Numbered from the stretch's first letter, positions 1 through 6,866 are shown. The stretch: 12,614 nucleotides of DNA from Bordetella parapertussis (GCA_943324725.2 CALPMR020000057.1:1-12614), one strand, 5' to 3'. The notes: a model not told the origin generated them from the sequence alone. Translations and numbers: made by a program.

Positions 1-350
1 GCCAGGGAGATATGGGCCCAGCGCCAGTCGCCATCGCGGTGCTTCAGCCGGGTACTGGCTTCCGCCCGCCTGCCGGTGGCCGCAGCCACCACCAGGGCCT
101 GCAAGGCGGCGGGATCGCCTGGGGGGGCGAGTTGATCGAGGGACTGATTGCGAAGCTCTTCAGGGTGCCAGCCCAGCAGGGCTTCAATCGAATCCGAGAT
201 CCAGTCCAGTCGGTCGCCGACGAGATGGAACAGCACATCGCAGGTACTCTCGAGCAGCAGCTTGGGGATTTCTGGCACCCAAGACTGGGACAAGCACTCA
301 TCGAGCCGAAGCGATTGATTCAATAGATTGGTGCTACGGGTGCTTGCCAT
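1..350 (-). CDS. PAS-domain signalling protein, N-terminal part (runs off the left edge)
   Basis: Only the first 116 residues are in the window. Reading leftwards from the ATG at 350, residues about 34-116 form a PAS fold: a VLFHLVGDRLDWISDS strand pair, then the ALLGWHPEEL helix typical of S-box PAS domains, then RLKHRDGDWRWAHISL, the usual late strands. An in-frame TGA lies six bases upstream, so no longer start exists; there is no clear Shine-Dalgarno. PAS domains sense small ligands, redox or light and are normally joined to an output domain (histidine kinase, GGDEF or EAL), which would lie beyond position 1. There is no signal peptide, so the start is probably cytoplasmic. It is divergent from the FIST and GGDEF-EAL genes, so a role in the same signalling locus is likely; that is inference from position. 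Confidence 0.8.
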   Translation of the reverse strand, partial: MASTRSTNLLNQSLRLDECLSQSWVPEIPKLLLESTCDVLFHLVGDRLDWISDSIEALLGWHPEELRNQSLDQLAPPGDPAALQALVVAAATGRRAEASTRLKHRDGDWRWAHISL

Positions 351-1021
351 ATTTCATCATGCTGCTTCTGAAAAGCCGATGTTGATTGTGATGCATATTT
401 GCCTATTTCTTGGCCGGCTTCATTGGCGCCATGCCGGTTGGTTCATCCTTGGCCTGATTTGATTGCTCGTTGCTGCTGATCATGGCTGCGCCTTGCGCCT
501 TCCGTCGTGGGGGTGATGCTGGCTTGAGCATCGGGGTGATGGGGTGGGCTGCTGGTTCAGGGATTACGGACTTAATCTGACTTCACTGGTATTTTATTGT
601 CAGGCAGAGTCAGCGTTGATGTCTGGTGGACTCCCGGGTGCGGAAATAGCCTTGATGGCTGTTGCAGGAGGAGGTATCTGAGGGCATTGTTGTTTTTCTA
701 AGCTTGCTTCACTGACCTTCATGGATCAGAGTCCTGCTCGATCCTGCTGAGCCCGAAAGGTTGCTGTCGGTGGGCCGTCAGGTTCGATTTGGTCGCTGTT
801 CTGGTGCTATTCAATGCCGCATTGTGATTGATCTTTTGCTTATTTCTCAGGCGTTTGCTTTGATCTGCCGCTGGTTGCTCGTTTCGCCCAGCTCAGACCT
901 CGGCGATCAGGCGCCTGCCGAGCCAGGTGCGGGCCGGCTGCCGTTAACTATTCGTTTGTTCATCAGTGCGGATTCGTCGCCTGTCCGTCAGGCTGTCAGG
1001 CATCACTGGGCAGGCCCGGGC
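351..1021. other. Divergent intergenic region
   Basis: This 671-bp stretch lies between the divergent PAS and FIST genes. It is clearly lower in GC than the flanking genes and I see no convincing ORF. The open frame from 761 leading into the FIST gene reads like non-coding DNA and has no family signature. It must hold both promoters, but no pair of -35/-10 boxes stands out. A weak extended -10-like TGGTATTTT lies near 587-595. An 8-bp perfect palindrome TGGCGCCA at 424-431 sits between CCGGC (414-418) and GCCGG (433-437) and could be an operator or hairpin. Confidence 0.6.
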
Positions 1022-2278
1022 ATGTTTCCTGTTGATCAAACCGCCAGTGCGGCCACTGCTGCTGCGGCCACTGCTGCTGCTACAGCTGCTGCGGCTACAG
1101 CGGTTCAGGCCCCTGAGCGTCACCGTTGGATCCGGGTCGGTACCTCCATCGACCACGATCCCGAGCGGGCTGTCCAGGAGGCCCTGGCTCCGGTTCTGGC
1201 GATGGGGTCTCCCCGGCTGGCGATCATTTTCTGCTCTCCCGCCCACGATCTGGCCGCCATTTCCCGCCGGGTCAAGCAGGCCCTGGGCGATGGCGATGTG
1301 ATCGGCTGTTCCACCGCCGGTGAGCTGATCCGCGACCATGCGCTTTCGGGTGGCCTGCTGATCTGGGCCCTGGGCGGCGAGGGTTTTGCGGTCACCACCG
1401 GCTTTGGTCAGGGTGATGCCCAGAAGGGGCTGCGCGACGCCGCCTTTGAGGCAGCCCAGTGCATTGAGCAACTTGAACGCAAGCAGCACACGATTCTGTT
1501 CCTATTGGCCGACGGCCTCTGCGGCGATCAGATGGAGGTGGTGCGTGGCGCCTACGATGCCTGCGGAGCTCAGGTGCCATTGATGGGCGGCTGCGCCGGG
1601 GATGACATGGCTCTGCAATCCACCCGCCAGATTCACGAGGGTGATCTGTTGACCAATGCCGTCGTGGCGGCGGCGATCACCTCTGACTCGCCGATGGCCA
1701 TCGGCATCGCCCACGGCTGGGAGCCCCTCAGTGAGCCGATGCTGGTCACCGGCAGCCGCGGCACCACCCTGGCCAGCCTCGACGACAGGCCCGCTCTCGA
1801 CGTCTACCTTGACGCCTACGACGCCCCTGAGCACGTTCGCCTGGATCCAACAGCCTTTTTCTCCTTTGCTCACACGCGGCCGATTGGTATCGCTCGTCGT
1901 AATCGTACTGAAATTCGATATGTTTATGGTGCAGATTACGAGAAACGTACTCTGACGATCTTTGCCGAAGTGCCCCAGGGGGCAATGGCCTACCTCATGA
2001 AGGGGAGCTGTCATTCGGTGCTGGAGGCCACCGCTGAAGTCTGTGCTCTGGCCGAGAAGTCACTGGATGGGATGCCGGCTCGCGGCTTCATGTTGCTGGA
2101 GTGTGTGGCTCGTAAATCTCTGCTTGATCAGGCGGGTCTGTTGGATGAAAGTCTGCGGCTGCCCACGATCAAGGAGGGGGTGTCGGTTGGCGGCTTCTAC
2201 ACCTACGGCGAGATTGCCCGCACCGAGGGTTCCGGCGGTCTGCACAACCAGACGGTGGTGGCCCTGGCGCTTGCATGA
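1022..2278 (+). CDS. FIST-domain sensor protein (FIST_N + FIST_C)
   Basis: A 418-residue cytoplasmic protein. FIST domains are predicted ligand-binding sensory modules, often encoded next to or fused with signalling outputs. After a low-complexity Ala/Thr stretch (residues 8-28), FIST_N runs from about 35 to 250, with the hallmark VIGCSTAGE at 93-101 and PLMGGCAGDD at 186-195. FIST_C runs from about 255 to 400, with DVYLDAY, then GFMLLECVAR and the closing GGFYTYGEIAR...HNQTVVALAL. I chose the ATG at 1022 because the sequence upstream has no FIST character; a TTG at 761 in the same frame is possible but unlikely. There is no clear Shine-Dalgarno. The stop overlaps the next gene's start (ATGA at 2275), so the two are probably translationally coupled and the FIST protein probably feeds the GGDEF-EAL enzyme. 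The ligand cannot be read from the sequence. Confidence 0.9.
   Translation: MFPVDQTASAATAAAATAAATAAAATAVQAPERHRWIRVGTSIDHDPERAVQEALAPVLAMGSPRLAIIFCSPAHDLAAISRRVKQALGDGDVIGCSTAGELIRDHALSGGLLIWALGGEGFAVTTGFGQGDAQKGLRDAAFEAAQCIEQLERKQHTILFLLADGLCGDQMEVVRGAYDACGAQVPLMGGCAGDDMALQSTRQIHEGDLLTNAVVAAAITSDSPMAIGIAHGWEPLSEPMLVTGSRGTTLASLDDRPALDVYLDAYDAPEHVRLDPTAFFSFAHTRPIGIARRNRTEIRYVYGADYEKRTLTIFAEVPQGAMAYLMKGSCHSVLEATAEVCALAEKSLDGMPARGFMLLECVARKSLLDQAGLLDESLRLPTIKEGVSVGGFYTYGEIARTEGSGGLHNQTVVALALA
1043..1105 (+). repeat. Ala/Thr-coding 15-bp periodic tract in the FIST gene
   Basis: The tract encodes residues 8-28, almost only Ala and Thr. Two units starting GCCACTGCTG lie exactly 15 bp apart (1052 and 1067), followed by drifted units starting ACAGC (1082, 1097). 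It is in frame and probably a flexible N-terminal tail that tolerates length change. Confidence 0.75.
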
Positions 2279-4035
2279 GTTCGGCGCCCTGGTCGCTGCA
2301 TCTGCTGTCGGAAGTTCTGGCCGCCTTCACGCTGGAGAGCCCCACGGCGTTGCGCGATGTGGTGAGTCGGGTCGGGGAGTCGGTGGATGCCGAAGTGATC
2401 GCCATTTTTCAGGGTGGTGAGTTTGAACTCTGCAGTGGCCTGAACAGGCAGGAGAAGCCAGCGCTCCAGGCGATCGCCGCCACGGCCGATACAGAGCTGC
2501 GGCTGGAGGGCGGCCTGCTGCACCTCTTCTGGGCCCCGCTGAACAACGGGGAGCTGCTGGTTGTCGGGCGCTTTCGCGAAGGTTTTGACCTTGAGGAGCG
2601 GGCCCTGCTGCGAGGGATGGGTCGTTGCATCCAGCTCAGCACCCAGGTGCTGGCGGCGGTGAAGGCTGAGCAGGAGGCGCTGCGGGCTGAACAGGTCGCC
2701 AAGGAGCGGGCGATTCATGAGGCCACCTGCGATCACCTGACCGGCTTGCCCAATCGGCGGCTGTTGCTGGCTCATCTGGCGGCCAGGCTGGCCGCGCCGG
2801 CTCCGGTCGATTGCCATACGGCGGTGTTGTTCATTGATCTCGATCGCTTCAAGCAGATCAACGATCTGCACGGCCATCCCGCTGGCGACGAGGTGCTGCG
2901 CCAGGTGGGTCAACGCCTCAGCGCCCTGGTGCGGGGTGGGGATCTGGTGGGCCGCATCTCCGGTGATGAGTTCGTGGTGGTGGCGGAGGTGCGGGAACAG
3001 GCCGATGCCCTGTCCCTGGCCGACCGCATCCTCGAGCAGCTGCAGCTGCCGCTGCAGGTGCAGGGGCGAGCCTTGCCGTCTTCGGGTTCGATCGGCATCG
3101 CCATTGCCGAGGCCGGCGATGACCCTGAGACGCTGCTGGCCAATGCGGATCTGGCGATGTACAGCGTCAAGCAGCGGGGATCGGGTCGCTTTGCCTGCTT
3201 CGATGCCAGCCTGCGCGAGCAGTTGCAGGAAAGGGCCCGCATTGAGGAGGAGTTGCGAGCTGGGCTGGCGGCGGGCCAGATCAGGGCCTGGTTCCAGCCG
3301 ATCATCTCGACTGTCCATGGCACGGTGGTGGGTTTCGAGGCCCTGGCCCGCTGGCAGCATCCGCAGCGAGGGGTGCTGGCGCCGGCCGTGTTCATCACCA
3401 TCGCCGAGGAGGCGGGGCTGCTGCGGGAGCTCGATGCCGCCGTGCTCAAAGATGCCTGCCTGCAGATCGGTGGCTGGAGCGGGGCTCGCGATGGCCTGCT
3501 GCCCCGTCTGTCGGTGAATATCTCGGCCACCAGCCTGGCGGACCCCTTGCTGTCGCAGCGGGTGCGAGAGGTGCTCGCCAGTTCGGATTTTCCCGGCGAT
3601 CAGTTGTTTCTGGAGATCACCGAAACCACCCTGGTGGAGGATGTGGCCTCGGCCTTCACCAATATCGCCGAACTCAAGACCCTAGGTATTCGGCTGGCGG
3701 TTGATGATTTTGGGACGGGTTATTCATCCCTTCGCTATCTGAGGCGATTTCCCGTTGGTATTCTCAAGATCGACCGCAGCTTCGTCGATGGTCTGGGCCA
3801 CGATCAGGAGGACGAGGTGATCGTTGAGACGGTGATACGCATGGCCCGTTCTCTGGGGATCGAGGTGGTGGCTGAGGGTGTGGAGACGGTTGATCAGGCC
3901 GAAATTCTGGGGCGGCTCGGCTGTCACTATCTGCAGGGATTTTTGTATGGTCGCCCGACCGATGCTGCCAGCAGCGCTGAGCTGTATGAGGAGTCCTTGG
4001 TGGGGCTTATCAGGTTGGGCGTTCATGTCGCTTGA
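2275..4035 (+). CDS. Bifunctional cyclic di-GMP protein: GAF-like + GGDEF + EAL
   Basis: A 586-residue soluble protein. Residues 1-125 look like a divergent GAF-type sensor, followed by a helical linker (126-148). The GGDEF domain (about 150-312) starts with DHLTGLPNR and carries the signature as SGDEF (229-233), with an inhibitory-site RGGD at 220-223, exactly five residues before it. The EAL domain (about 322-575) has every catalytic landmark: EAL at 355-357, N415, E447, the pair D477/D478 in DDFGTGYSSL, K498, E534 in AEGVE and Q554. It should therefore be a competent cyclic di-GMP phosphodiesterase. The GGDEF half could be a cyclase or a GTP-binding regulator, because the first Gly of the signature is Ser. 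The start overlaps the FIST stop by ATGA, implying co-translation. No membrane segments are seen, so its sensing partner is presumably the FIST protein. Confidence 0.96.
   Translation: MSSAPWSLHLLSEVLAAFTLESPTALRDVVSRVGESVDAEVIAIFQGGEFELCSGLNRQEKPALQAIAATADTELRLEGGLLHLFWAPLNNGELLVVGRFREGFDLEERALLRGMGRCIQLSTQVLAAVKAEQEALRAEQVAKERAIHEATCDHLTGLPNRRLLLAHLAARLAAPAPVDCHTAVLFIDLDRFKQINDLHGHPAGDEVLRQVGQRLSALVRGGDLVGRISGDEFVVVAEVREQADALSLADRILEQLQLPLQVQGRALPSSGSIGIAIAEAGDDPETLLANADLAMYSVKQRGSGRFACFDASLREQLQERARIEEELRAGLAAGQIRAWFQPIISTVHGTVVGFEALARWQHPQRGVLAPAVFITIAEEAGLLRELDAAVLKDACLQIGGWSGARDGLLPRLSVNISATSLADPLLSQRVREVLASSDFPGDQLFLEITETTLVEDVASAFTNIAELKTLGIRLAVDDFGTGYSSLRYLRRFPVGILKIDRSFVDGLGHDQEDEVIVETVIRMARSLGIEVVAEGVETVDQAEILGRLGCHYLQGFLYGRPTDAASSAELYEESLVGLIRLGVHVA
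2470..2477. repeat. HIP1 octamer
   Basis: GCGATCGC inside the GGDEF-EAL gene, extended here to GGCGATCGCC. HIP1 is the over-represented palindrome of many cyanobacterial genomes and supports the taxonomic reading. Confidence 0.8.
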
Positions 4036-4043
4036 GAGTTGGT

Positions 4044-4066
4044 GTTGCCTTGGCCTGAAGGGCAAC
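4044..4066 (+). terminator. Possible hairpin terminator after the FIST/GGDEF-EAL operon
   Basis: GTTGCC (4044-4049) can pair with GGCAAC (4061-4066), extended by TT/AA around one bulged G. It starts nine bases after the GGDEF-EAL stop. No U-run follows, so intrinsic termination is uncertain. Confidence 0.25.
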
Positions 4067-4256
4067 ATCTCGATGCCGCTGAGTCAATAATGCCCATCGG
4101 AATTTTATCGACACTCCGCCCTGCTCCCGGCACGGCTTGCGGTGGCTGATGCTTTGATCGGGCCCTGATCTGTTGATGGTGTTATGCCGGCACTCTCCAG
4201 CCTGGGTGGGGCTGGTGCCTTCCGCTGTTGCCATCGGCACGGGCTTGCCCTTGGGC

Positions 4257-4493
4257 TTATTCCTTGGCCTGAGCCTGGCTGGAGAAGTAGATCCTTGCAG
4301 GACAGTCCTGGCAGATCTGGCTGAGGAGCTGCTCCTGGGAGAGGTTCGCGTGCAGGCGATGCAGGTGCGAAGCGCAGACGCGCTTGACGCTTTGGCCCGA
4401 GTTCTTCACCGCCACTTCAATCAGTGAGGGTTCGAGAGCTTGTGTGGCGTTCCGATAGGTGCCGCCAGGCCAGATGGGCTGGTGGTTGGTCAT
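4257..4493 (-). CDS. Small conserved-looking Cys/His protein, possible zinc site
   Basis: A 78-residue protein of unassigned function. The ATG at 4493 is chosen over two in-frame upstream ATGs (4520 and 4508) because GGAGGA sits seven bases before it, the best ribosome binding site in the window. It opens MTNHQPIWPGGTYRNATQAL. C40 and H43 (CASH), with H45 and H48 close by, and C61/C64 (CQDC) form a CxxH...CxxC pattern that could bind one zinc. There is no signal peptide or membrane segment. From memory it resembles the short marine picocyanobacterial family TIGR03894, but I could not check this. It is convergent with the GGDEF-EAL gene and faces away from the exported-protein cluster. The opposite strand also has an open frame here (4173-4427) but without a ribosome site or motif. 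Confidence 0.65.
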   Translation of the reverse strand: MTNHQPIWPGGTYRNATQALEPSLIEVAVKNSGQSVKRVCASHLHRLHANLSQEQLLSQICQDCPARIYFSSQAQAKE

Positions 4494-4500
4494 CTTGGTC

Positions 4501-4506
4501 TCCTCC
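4501..4506 (-). promoter_or_regulatory. Shine-Dalgarno deciding the start of the small Cys/His gene
   Basis: Read on the minus strand this is GGAGGA, then seven bases, then ATG at 4493. It is unusually strong for this window and rules in the third of three clustered in-frame ATGs. Confidence 0.7.
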
Positions 4507-4872
4507 ATGTGGTTGGCCATGATTGGGTTGAGGGTGATTGCGAGATTTTGCTGATGGGATTGTTTGCTTTGAGATTCTGATCGGAAATTATGAATGGAGT
4601 GTTGCCTTGAGCGGCTCTCTGCTGTTGTCTGTTGAGGGCGTTCCTGGTTGAGGAGCCTGGCGGTTGGGTTGTCGTGTCAACAGCGAATTGATGTTGGCCA
4701 TGGAGGCTCTCGGTTGTTGCCGCCTTGCCCCGCGGCTGGCTGCCATCGCCTTGGCTTCCGCCATGGCTTACCCGGACGGCTTGCTCCTGCGAGCTGGGTT
4801 TGACGTCAGGCTTTGATCACTGGATTTTCATCCTAGGTATTGTTGCTGAGCGTGCGACTTTGCTGGCTGTCT

Positions 4873-4956
4873 TTGCCACAGTATGGCAAGGAGATTCGCC
4901 GGTATTTGTTGCTGCTTCATGGAAAGCAAGCTGGTGCCAGGGCTTGCTTCTGGCAC
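4873..4956 (+). other. Stem-loops, two of them mutually exclusive, upstream of the exported-protein cluster
   Basis: TTGCCA/TGGCAA (4873-4878 with 4884-4889) forms a 6-bp stem with a 5-base loop. Further on, AAGCAAGC (4924-4931) pairs perfectly with GCTTGCTT (4942-4949), while GTGCCAG (4934-4940) pairs perfectly with CTGGCAC (4950-4956). The last two stems interleave. With no base between 4949 and 4950 a full pseudoknot is unlikely, so they should be alternatives. Whether this is transcribed as a leader of the gene at 5146 is unknown. Confidence 0.4.
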
Positions 4957-5145
4957 TGCTGATTGATTCTGCAAGGATGCCGGCAATCCGCGCCAGATTT
5001 GCCGATTGCACCCTCCCCAGCTGGGGGTGGCTTGACTGGGAATCTCCCTGCGCTCGCCCGGTCGCCGCTGTCAGAGTGGCTGGATGGCAAGAGATGGCTG
5101 AAAACCCACGTCTCCTGCTCGGATCCCATCCGATTCCCGCCCTCC

Positions 5146-5403
5146 ATGAAGCCCCTGGCAATTTTCCTGTCCGCCGCCGCCGCGCTGGCGATGGCCCCAG
5201 TGCGAGTCGGCGCCATGGACATGACCATGCCCATGACCACCCCCATGAGCGCGGACCAGGCCTGCGCCCGTTTCGCCTCCAGGCTTCAGGCTGCCGTCGC
5301 AGCCGGCAACATCGCCCAGGCCCAGACGATGTACAGCGAGGGCAATCAGCTCATCGCCAGCCATTTCAATGGTGCCACCTGTCCAAACGTGAAAGCCCCA
5401 TGA
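5146..5403 (+). CDS. Small exported protein: Met-rich N-terminus plus one two-Cys module
   Basis: An 85-residue protein of unknown function. Residues 1-23 are a clear Sec signal peptide (MKPLAIFLSAAAALAM, then a VGA-type cleavage site). The mature start, residues 24-34, has five methionines spaced as MDMTMPMTTPM. Residues 39-83 form a module: AC (C40), FASRL, an alanine-rich helix, AQAQTMYSEG, then TCPNVKAP (C79). Two matching modules occur in the 200-residue protein at 6867. The cysteines, 39 residues apart, probably form a disulphide in the periplasm. The ATG at 5146 is chosen because the signal peptide begins there. The stop overlaps the next start (ATGA at 5400), so the two are co-translated. 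Methionine clusters of this kind can bind Cu(I) in other proteins; here that is only a suggestion. Confidence 0.8.
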   Translation: MKPLAIFLSAAAALAMAPVRVGAMDMTMPMTTPMSADQACARFASRLQAAVAAGNIAQAQTMYSEGNQLIASHFNGATCPNVKAP

Positions 5404-6080
5404 CGATCTCCAGGTTCTTCCGCCGGCTTGCCCCTGCTGGGCTGGCTTTGCTCTGCCTGCCTCTGGTGCCCCTGGGTGCTGAGGCTCGCCCCAATCCAGG
5501 CGGGATCGGCGGCCCCGCTTCAGGCCTCGGCGTCGCACCCGGTGCGGGCGTGGGCCGGGCTGGCGTTGGTGTGGGCAGGCCCGGTGTTGGTTACGGCGGC
5601 GTCGGTGGTCCCTATTCCGGCGCCGGCGTGCGCCCCGGGGCCGGCTGGGGCGCTCCAGGCCCTGGCCTGACCCGGGCCCCGGCCGCGGCCTATGGCGCCG
5701 CCGTCTATCACCCCGCCTGGAATGGCAGCGGCTACTGGGCAGCTCGCCCCTGGGGCTACGGCTGGTATGGCGCCAACCCGGTGGCCTGGGCCGCTGCGGC
5801 CGGCGTGGTCAGCACGGCGGCGATCACGGCGGCAGTCAATGCCTCGGTGGCAGCGTCTTCGGTTGTGATCGTGGTTCCCGGCACCCCGTATCAGCTCAAC
5901 TACGCCTCCGTGGCTGGTCTGCCCAACAGCCGGGTGCGCTTCACCTACATCAGCGCTGGACTGGCGCTGACGGCCACGGGTGATTGCCGGATGGGCCTGG
6001 TGGATGGGCTGGCGGCCACCGGCGTGCGCGCTCTGCTGCTCAACGCGGCCTGCACGGTGGCCTATGGCTCCGGAACCTGA
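5400..6080 (+). CDS. Exported glycine-rich protein of unknown function
   Basis: A 226-residue protein. Residues 1-29 are a signal peptide (MTISRFFRRL, hydrophobic core, then GAEA before RPNPGG). Residues 33-90 are rich in Gly, Pro, Val and Ala with a loose GVG/PGVG repeat. Residues 98-126 are aromatic and rich in Tyr, Trp and Gly (YHPAWNGSGYW...GWYGANP). Residues 128-159 form a hydrophobic Ala/Val stretch that could insert in a membrane. The C-terminal part (160-226) is a small folded-looking region with two cysteines, C196 and C218, which may pair. I do not recognise a family. It starts inside the stop of the 85-residue exported protein and its end overlaps the Coq4 gene, so all three are probably one transcript. 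The layout suggests a cell-wall or outer-membrane-associated protein; this is inference. Confidence 0.8.
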   Translation: MTISRFFRRLAPAGLALLCLPLVPLGAEARPNPGGIGGPASGLGVAPGAGVGRAGVGVGRPGVGYGGVGGPYSGAGVRPGAGWGAPGPGLTRAPAAAYGAAVYHPAWNGSGYWAARPWGYGWYGANPVAWAAAAGVVSTAAITAAVNASVAASSVVIVVPGTPYQLNYASVAGLPNSRVRFTYISAGLALTATGDCRMGLVDGLAATGVRALLLNAACTVAYGSGT

Positions 6081-6789
6081 TCCACAACCTCCCGTTGGCC
6101 TCCTGATGGAACGCTTGCAGCAATCACTGCAGGCCCTGCGCCAGCTGGGGCATCTGGCGGCCGTGGGCCGCAGCGGCGGTGCCCTCGACAAGATCGCCGA
6201 TCTGGTGGACAGCTTCCTGGACACCCCCCAGATGGAGCAGTGCATCGCCCGCTTCCGAGCCCTGCCCGGTGGGGCGGCGATGATGGACGACCGGTATCCG
6301 CCGCTTCAGCCGGACCTGGAGCACCTGGGCCGGATGGCCCCGGGCAGCCTGGGCCATGGTTACGCCACCTTGATCCGGGGTTTCAACTACGACCCTGAGT
6401 TTTTCCGCCCCCGGCCCGTCGACACCGCCGCTCGCTGGCTGACCCAGCGGATTGCCACCACCCACGACATCCACCATGTGGTGAGTGGTTTTGGCACCAC
6501 GGAGGAGGGTGAGAGCGGCGTGCTGGCGATCACGGCCACCCAGATCGGCTTTCCCGCCTATCTGTCCTTGAACCACGCAGCCCAGTTGTCGTTTTACCGG
6601 CTTCAGCTGCCGCGCTTTCCGGGCTTGAGCCGGGCGATCAGCCATGGCAGCACCATCGGCTTCAGCGCCGCCCCCTTCTGCACGGCGCGCTGGGAGGAGG
6701 GCTGGGAGCTGCCGGTGCAGGAATGGCGCCAGCGGCTGGGGATGCACCACCCCGCCGATGATGAGAGCTATGGATTGGTTCTGACCTGA
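6064..6789 (+). CDS. Coq4-family protein
   Basis: A 241-residue protein with the Coq4 signature: H134, D135 and H138 in HDIHH, then exactly eleven residues to E150 (HDxxH-x11-E), within HDIHHVVSGFGTTEEGE. These residues bind a divalent metal in Coq4. In eukaryotes Coq4 is needed for ubiquinone synthesis and has been linked to oxidative decarboxylation at ring C1. Cyanobacteria make plastoquinone, not ubiquinone, so the substrate here is open. Helices at 14-60 and the middle core match the family, and the length is as expected. There is no signal peptide. The ATG at 6064 overlaps the previous stop by 17 bases and follows a weak GGTGG; an ATG at 6106 is an alternative start. It lies between genes for exported proteins, 77 bases before the last of them. 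Confidence 0.88.
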   Translation: MAPEPDPQPPVGLLMERLQQSLQALRQLGHLAAVGRSGGALDKIADLVDSFLDTPQMEQCIARFRALPGGAAMMDDRYPPLQPDLEHLGRMAPGSLGHGYATLIRGFNYDPEFFRPRPVDTAARWLTQRIATTHDIHHVVSGFGTTEEGESGVLAITATQIGFPAYLSLNHAAQLSFYRLQLPRFPGLSRAISHGSTIGFSAAPFCTARWEEGWELPVQEWRQRLGMHHPADDESYGLVLT

Positions 6790-6866
6790 GGGCGGCGGGC
6801 TGGCCTGGCCGGCCTTCTGAGCCCGTGCCCATCCCTTCGTTGTCCTCTCACATCAACGGCGACTCC

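Larger units (their letters stand above)
4494..5145. other. Gene-poor region between the small minus-strand gene and the exported-protein cluster
   Basis: About 650 bp with no gene I can support. The left part (about 4520-4700) is AT-richer. CATAAT on the minus strand (4592-4587) is a weak -10 candidate for the small gene. A 41-residue plus-strand frame (4691-4816) starts like a signal peptide but has no ribosome site and ends at once. Stem-loops occupy 4873-4956, and CCCCAGCTGGGG is a 12-bp palindrome at 5015-5026. The plus-strand promoter of the downstream cluster should be here; I could not place it. Confidence 0.5.

Noticed and set aside
761..1021. N-terminal extension of the FIST protein from a TTG at 761
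   Set aside because: The extra 87 residues show no FIST or other motif, the base composition is like the intergenic DNA, and AAAGG lies directly against the TTG, too close for a ribosome site.
4173..4427. 84-residue plus-strand ORF opposite the small Cys/His gene
   Set aside because: No ribosome site or motif; the opposite strand has a strong Shine-Dalgarno and a Cys/His pattern.
4691..4816. 41-residue ORF with a signal-peptide-like start (APRLAAIALASAMA)
   Set aside because: No ribosome site, it stops right after the putative cleavage site, and no remnant of the two-Cys module follows in any frame. Possibly a decayed gene start, but not supportable.
4924..4956. H-type pseudoknot
   Set aside because: The loop that would span the 8-bp first stem has zero bases (4949 abuts 4950), so full stems cannot coexist; alternative hairpins are more likely.
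4725..5399. Long upstream extension of the glycine-rich protein frame
   Set aside because: The region before 5400 overlaps the signal-peptide gene at 5146 in another frame and shows no domain, whereas a clear signal peptide starts at ATG 5400.
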